Of a stretch of DNA of 64,000 nt, positions 59,501 to 64,000 are shown piece after piece. The notes beneath the pieces are model-generated. The model was given only the letters and a program-made list of their open reading frames with translations. It was not told the origin of the DNA and ran no database searches. The DNA is from Cantharellus purpuraceus (Eukaryota; Basidiomycota; Agaricomycetes; Cantharellales; Hydnaceae): the NCBI GenBank assembly GCA_025174535.1, contig JALBUN010000006.1:1178001-1242000 (forward strand), in the 5' to 3' direction. The first letter of the stretch is position 1; every line of letters starts with the position of its first letter. The position numbers and the translations under genes are program-made.

Positions 59501-60132
59501 TCTATCGAGTTACTCGTATGATAGCTCCTTGCTGACGGTATATCAACGGTCGTTCGTGTATCCATATGGTATCACAGCCCTGACGATGACGTCGACGAAG
59601 TTTGGTATCACGACGAAGGATCTCATAGGTGAGTTTGATTCACCTGCCATGTCGTCGCATTTCTGAGACTTCCTGGGAAGTTGCAAATGTGAAGCAACAT
59701 ATACAATCGATACCAAGAAGGTTTCTCGACCCTCGTCGACCCAAAAATCAGCCGACAGCACAGGAGATAGAGGAGTGGCTAATTCAATATGACCCAGTTA
59801 TTCCTGACGACCCGCGTCGAGTGATTTCCCACAATTACAGGGTATGTGCGGTTACGCTGTTCATGCAAACTGTGCTAAGACCTCTGCAGGTGGCTGGCAC
59901 CCAAAAGATTGTTACATCACCGGCATTGCTTGAATCTACCTCCATCATATTAGCTTATGGACTCGATCTTTTCCTGACAAGGGTTGCGCCATCCAATACG
60001 TTCGATGTATTGAACGAGAGCTTTAATAAGCTGCAGCTGGTGCTGACGGTAGTGGCACTAGCCATTGGTGTCCTGATCACAAAACCAATGGTACACCGAA
60101 AGCAAATGAGGCAGCGTTGGTACTATTCGTGA
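56510..60132 (+). CDS. EMC1: ER membrane protein complex subunit 1
   Basis: The ATG at 56510 opens a clear signal peptide (MQVLLGLLLVTLPCFA) followed by GKIDWHKELVG, the EMC1 N-terminus. The lumenal part is a PQQ-like beta-propeller (AINAVDGNI.W, RVDGLTGEIKWTW, GIDTARGNIVWSR). The conserved C-terminal DUF1620 region runs through GITALTMTSTKFGITTKDL, SIPRRFLDPRRP and EEWLIQYDPVIPDDPRRVISH, and a single transmembrane helix near LVLTVVALAIGVLI precedes a short basic tail. EMC inserts tail-anchored and multipass proteins in the ER. The gene has about ten short introns and I saw no break. Confidence 0.93.
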
Positions 60133-61269
60133 TGGGTTTTCTTTTTATGGCGAGGAAGGGGGAGAACAGTAGTATATTATATTGCAAAACAATGTACTTG
60201 ACGCACGCAGACTGATTGGGGCATATTAATCTACTCGCATTTCTAGGGTGAAAGAAATACCTGAGTAAAGGAAAATGAGATGTGTGATGTGATGCTCGTA
60301 CAAGTCGAGCTATACGAATGTCACTCAATATATATGCATCCGGGGGGGAAGGGAGGGGTATACATACTGGCAACTCGTCACATGCACTTTGGCTGCGAAC
60401 ATCAATACATCAGGCGGAAGTCGGACGATGGATGATCGGAGTCGGAGTTCAGACATGCTGCTGATGGAAGTCGAGACTCAGGTGTTCAACCAGGCAATAG
60501 TACTTGCGTGAGGCTCGGGTTTAGCAGGATATATAGCCGTTTTTAATGGCCAGAACCCCAACATCCAGTTACTTACTTCATCTAGACGTTTCGCCGGATG
60601 TACAAGGTTCCGGTATCCTTTATTCTTGCATTGTGGCATGAGCTCGAGATCCCTGAGGATCAGAGTGCTTACGCTTGAGGTGCGCCAATGCTTCATAAAG
60701 TGAGCTGTGATAGGATCAGTCACCAAGTCGTGCTAAATTGCGTCAACCTTGACGTGTCAAGGGTCTGGCAGCCTTTTTCACATGCAGCGGAGAAGTATGC
60801 AATATAATCGTCGATACATGACGGTAGGTATGAGAGCGGGTGGGTCTAGCGGGTTGCCTAGACGAATCACGACATCGGAGATTATAATAGAAACAATGTC
60901 CCGAACGGGCCCTAGTGTTTGACAGTTCTTGTTCGAGTGATGCGTTCGGAATAAGGCATGAGACCTGACCCCTTAATCGGCGGGACCCCGGTGGCTGCAG
61001 GACAGCAGAAGTTTACTGTTAAAGGAAACGAACGTAGTCTGCGACGACTGGCAAGGTATGCAAAGTTGGCTTACCGTCAAGGCCAAGTACTGTCTTCTTG
61101 GCGGAGTTGATGGATGGCAGCTCGGCGATAACCGGACGTCCGTTCTATCACGTGACGTCATTCAAGGGGAGCAGCCATAAAAGAGGACGTTGCTTGCCTC
61201 GCGCCATCTTACAGCTCTTCCCCCCTTGCTCAAATCTGCATAGCTTACTGCCCTCTACAGCATCCTGCC
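60133..61269. other. Intergenic region, EMC1 to trehalose-complex gene
   Basis: About 1.1 kb without a supported gene. A minus-strand 82-residue reading at 60478-60726 has no recognisable motif. Pyrimidine-rich DNA at 61200-61260 before the next ATG is a likely transcription start region. Confidence 0.45.
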
Positions 61270-64000
61270 ATGTCGTCATTTCGTGACCACAGGGTCATCA
61301 TTGCCTCTCTGTTCCTTCCAACGACCGCGGCGCTCTCCAATGACAACTCTGAATCAAGCTCCGAGATTTCATATGTTCCTGAGGAACCCGCAGTCATTCC
61401 CCTACTCAGTCCAATGCCTACAACGCCCAAGCCCTCCAAGTCTCGCATCGCCCATACTCCTCTTCGAAGCATCGTAGACGACCTCACAGTCAAGGCGCGT
61501 AAATTGTGCCATTCAAGTTCTCACAAACTCATATTCTCATAGTCTAAACCAATTACCCCTGCCATCACTCCTAGAGCAGAGGCCTTGAACCCGTTTGCAG
61601 CACATTCCAAAATTCTCGGCAACGCACTTTCGTCCATCAAAGACAGAGAGGCTGTACACATGTCCGCACCACCTCATTCCAAATCAAAAGGAACACAGCA
61701 CCACACTCTTCATCAACGCGATACCCCTGCCCGTCTAAGTAGCAGATCCTCCCGTTCCGCTTCCCTTCGTAGGTCCCAGTCCCGCTCGGAAACACCTGCC
61801 CCTACTTGGCACCTTGAACCTAATCCGCAAGGTAATGGTGGCCTTTATAATGCCATCGCAAGTGTGTCTGGAACCCTCCTTAAGCGCAAGCTCTGGGTTG
61901 GAACTCTGGGCACTGCGACTGATGGATTTGATGCTCATGTTAGGAAGGGTGTCGATGCTCGCTTGCGGGAAGAGTGCGACTCGGTCAACGTGTGGATAGG
62001 TACATGTAAATTCACTCGGTGTCTTTCGGCGTGTAACACCCTTTTCCCTGACAGATGATGATGAGTTTGCCGGATACTATGATGTTTTTTGTCACCAGGT
62101 GAGTAGAAGTTGGCATGGTACGCAGTACATTTTCATGCTGATCCATTTTTTTGTAGGTGCTCTGGCCATGTTTGCATTACGCTATCCCCGATGCGCCAAA
62201 GACCAAGGTGTTTTATGAGAGTGGCTCATATGCGCAGGTAGGCGAGCGAACTCCTCGCGGGTTCTGCTGACTACAGTTGGCCCTTGCGCTTGAATAGTAT
62301 GTGGCCTGCAACCAAAAGTTTGCAGATGCCATTATCCAAAATTACCAAGATGGGGACATAGGTACGCTTGTTTGTGTCAGCGATCGTCTAGATACTGAGC
62401 ACACCTCGCAGTATGGGGTAAGTTTGTCATCGCCTTCGACTCATCCCTCTCAAAACTCTGTCGCAGTGAACGACTATCATCTCATGCTCGTTCCTTCTCT
62501 CGTGCGTGCGGCGCTTCCGTCCGCTGCTATCGGCTTCTTTCTTCATGTTGCGTTCCCATCCTCTGAGATCTTCCGCTGCCTTGCTGTCCGTGAAAAACTG
62601 TATGTGGTACTGCACTCACTCTCGTTGGTGCTGACATATTCTCCGCGTAGTTTACACGGATTGCTAGCTGCGGATCTCATTGGCTTCCAGACCGCCAACT
62701 TTGCTCGTCATTTCCGTCAGACAGTAAGCCGCATCCTGAGCCATGAGACGGTGCCGAAGGGTATCACGACGAGTGAGGGCAAGTTTGTTGACGTTGCCGT
62801 GTTCCCGATGGGTATCGACGTGGGTAGCTTGAATATCAAGCGTAAAGACCCCGAGGTGGCCGAGTGGGTGCAGCTGCTCAAGCAGCGCTATGTGGGCATG
62901 AAGATCATTGTTGGGAGGGATAAGCTCGATGAGGTGCAGGGCGTGAGGCACAAGCTGCTTGCATTCGAGGCGTTCTTGAGTCGCTTTCCGCAATTCCTTG
63001 GCGAAGTTTGTCCATTTCATAAACGTCATATTGCATTGCTAGATACTCACTTTGTGGTAGGTTGTCCTCATTCAGGTTGCACTCTCGACAACGGAGGAGA
63101 ATGAATTGCAGGGTGGTGTTGCGGACCTCGTATCACGCATCAACTCCCGTTTCTCGACACTTACGTATCAGCCCGTCGTCTTCCTCCATACACAAGACCT
63201 GACGTTCTCGCAGTACCTCGCGCTCCTTACCGTCGCAGATGCATTCATTGTGACCAGTCTCAGAGAAGGCATGGCACTGCGCACGCATGAGTGCGTGTCC
63301 ATTTCACTCTCCACTTGCGCCGTGGGTCTCATTGCGTCTTGATAGATATGTGGAGTGCCAGGAGGGTCGCGCGAGACCTCTTATTCTGAGCGAGTTCACG
63401 GGCTCGTATTCATATGCTGGTTTTAGGTCTTGTATTGCAATCAATCCGTGGGATTCGAGGACCACTGCCGAAGCTATCTATCAAGTCTGTATTATTTGGA
63501 TTTGCACATTCATATATTGATTAGCTCCCCTAGGCACTTACTATGAGTGATGAGGAGGCGTTGTCTCGCTGGAAGGTCTGTGATTTGCATTTTGTGCGTT
63601 TCTACTCTTTTCTTTACCGTCTCCCATGCGTAGGACCTCCACCGCCACGTTGTCACACAAACAGCACAGGCCTTTGTCTCCTCATTCCTTACCCGCTGTG
63701 TCCGTGTGAACCTAGAACACCAACAGCGCGACCCCTCCTCTATCCCTATTCTAGATGTTGATTCCATCCTTCCACGCTACAAGCACAGTTCAGTGCGCCT
63801 CGTCCTTCTTGATCTGGAGGATACCCTCTGGGTCCGCTTGCACCCACGACATGCATTTGAACCCCCTGCCGAGGCGGTGGCGCTTCTGCGCAAGCTGGGT
63901 GACGATCCCCGGAACAGGGTATGGCTCCTCAGCGGACTGCCGCGGGCGGCGCTGGACAAAGTTGCGCGTGTCGTGCCGAGCATCGGGCTTGTGTGAGTGG
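61270..64000 (+). CDS. Trehalose-6-phosphate synthase/phosphatase complex subunit (GT20-HAD), 3' partial; regulatory (Tps3/Tsl1-like) candidate
   Basis: The gene runs off the window end. After a Ser-rich N-terminus, the GT20 domain shows RKLWVGTLGT, VLWPCLHYAIPD, VWVNDYHLMLVP (assembled through a 6-nt exon, 62412-62417), FPSSEIFR..AVREKLL and ADLIGFQTANFARHF. The sugar-nucleotide loop reads GRDKLDEVQGVRHK; active synthases have R and K where this has K (62922) and Q (62937). The HAD phosphatase domain begins LVLLDLEDTLW (about 63806), differing from the DxDxT motif of active trehalose phosphatases by E for the second D. Both domains therefore look catalytically weakened, as in yeast Tps3/Tsl1 regulatory subunits. 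Intron 1 (61495-61542) needs a GC donor (AAG|GCGCGT). Confidence 0.85.

Overview
The window is nuclear DNA of a filamentous basidiomycete, most likely an Agaricomycete mushroom. Genes are split by many 48-70 nt introns, exons are often tiny, convergent and divergent neighbours sit only tens of bases apart, and the recognisable proteins (UTP10, MIC19, ASF1, GAPDH, a CRIB-domain kinase, a RasGEF, bL31m, PP6, EMC1, a GT20 trehalose-complex protein) have basidiomycete-like forms. No bacterial operons, CRISPR arrays or convincing tRNA genes were seen.

Layout. Bases 1-9000 are a transposon-rich block. It holds the 3' part of a Ty3/gypsy element with an open pol frame, an extra ORF after pol and a 1.43 kb LTR. 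The LTR abuts an older inverted LTR that carries a 24-bp-period array of TGASTCA sites. A decayed integrase-like DDE gene on the minus strand follows. From 10.1 to 28 kb lie a very long CRIB/STE20-type kinase (+), UTP10 (-), MIC19 (+) and a two-HKD phospholipase-D-family gene (-). A second repeat block (28.5-31.8 kb) has a reverse-strand gypsy pol relic interrupted by another copy of the same LTR, which itself carries a 328-bp insertion with an 8-bp target duplication. From 32 to 45 kb is a dense housekeeping stretch: ASF1, GAPDH, a RasGEF, mitoribosomal bL31m, a MIC26/27-type MICOS subunit and a PPR protein.

Bases 42-53.7 kb record a segmental duplication with reciprocal decay. Copy 1 keeps an intact PPR gene beside a broken amino-acid permease, whose N- and C-terminal pieces flank an alpha/beta hydrolase gene and an OB-fold gene. 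Copy 2 keeps an intact, extremely intron-rich permease beside a degenerate PPR 3' end. The window ends with a divergent PP6-phosphatase/EMC1 pair sharing a 58-bp promoter and the 5' part of a GT20 protein whose substrate-binding and phosphatase motifs look degenerate, suggesting a regulatory trehalose-complex subunit.

Shared themes are mitochondrial gene function (MIC19, MIC26/27, bL31m, PPR), frequent GC-AG introns (six inferred by reading frame), and microexons of 4-9 nt. Two of the GC donors are GT in the decayed paralogous copies. Exon boundaries were inferred by hand from reading frame, splice motifs and family conservation; none was checked by computation.
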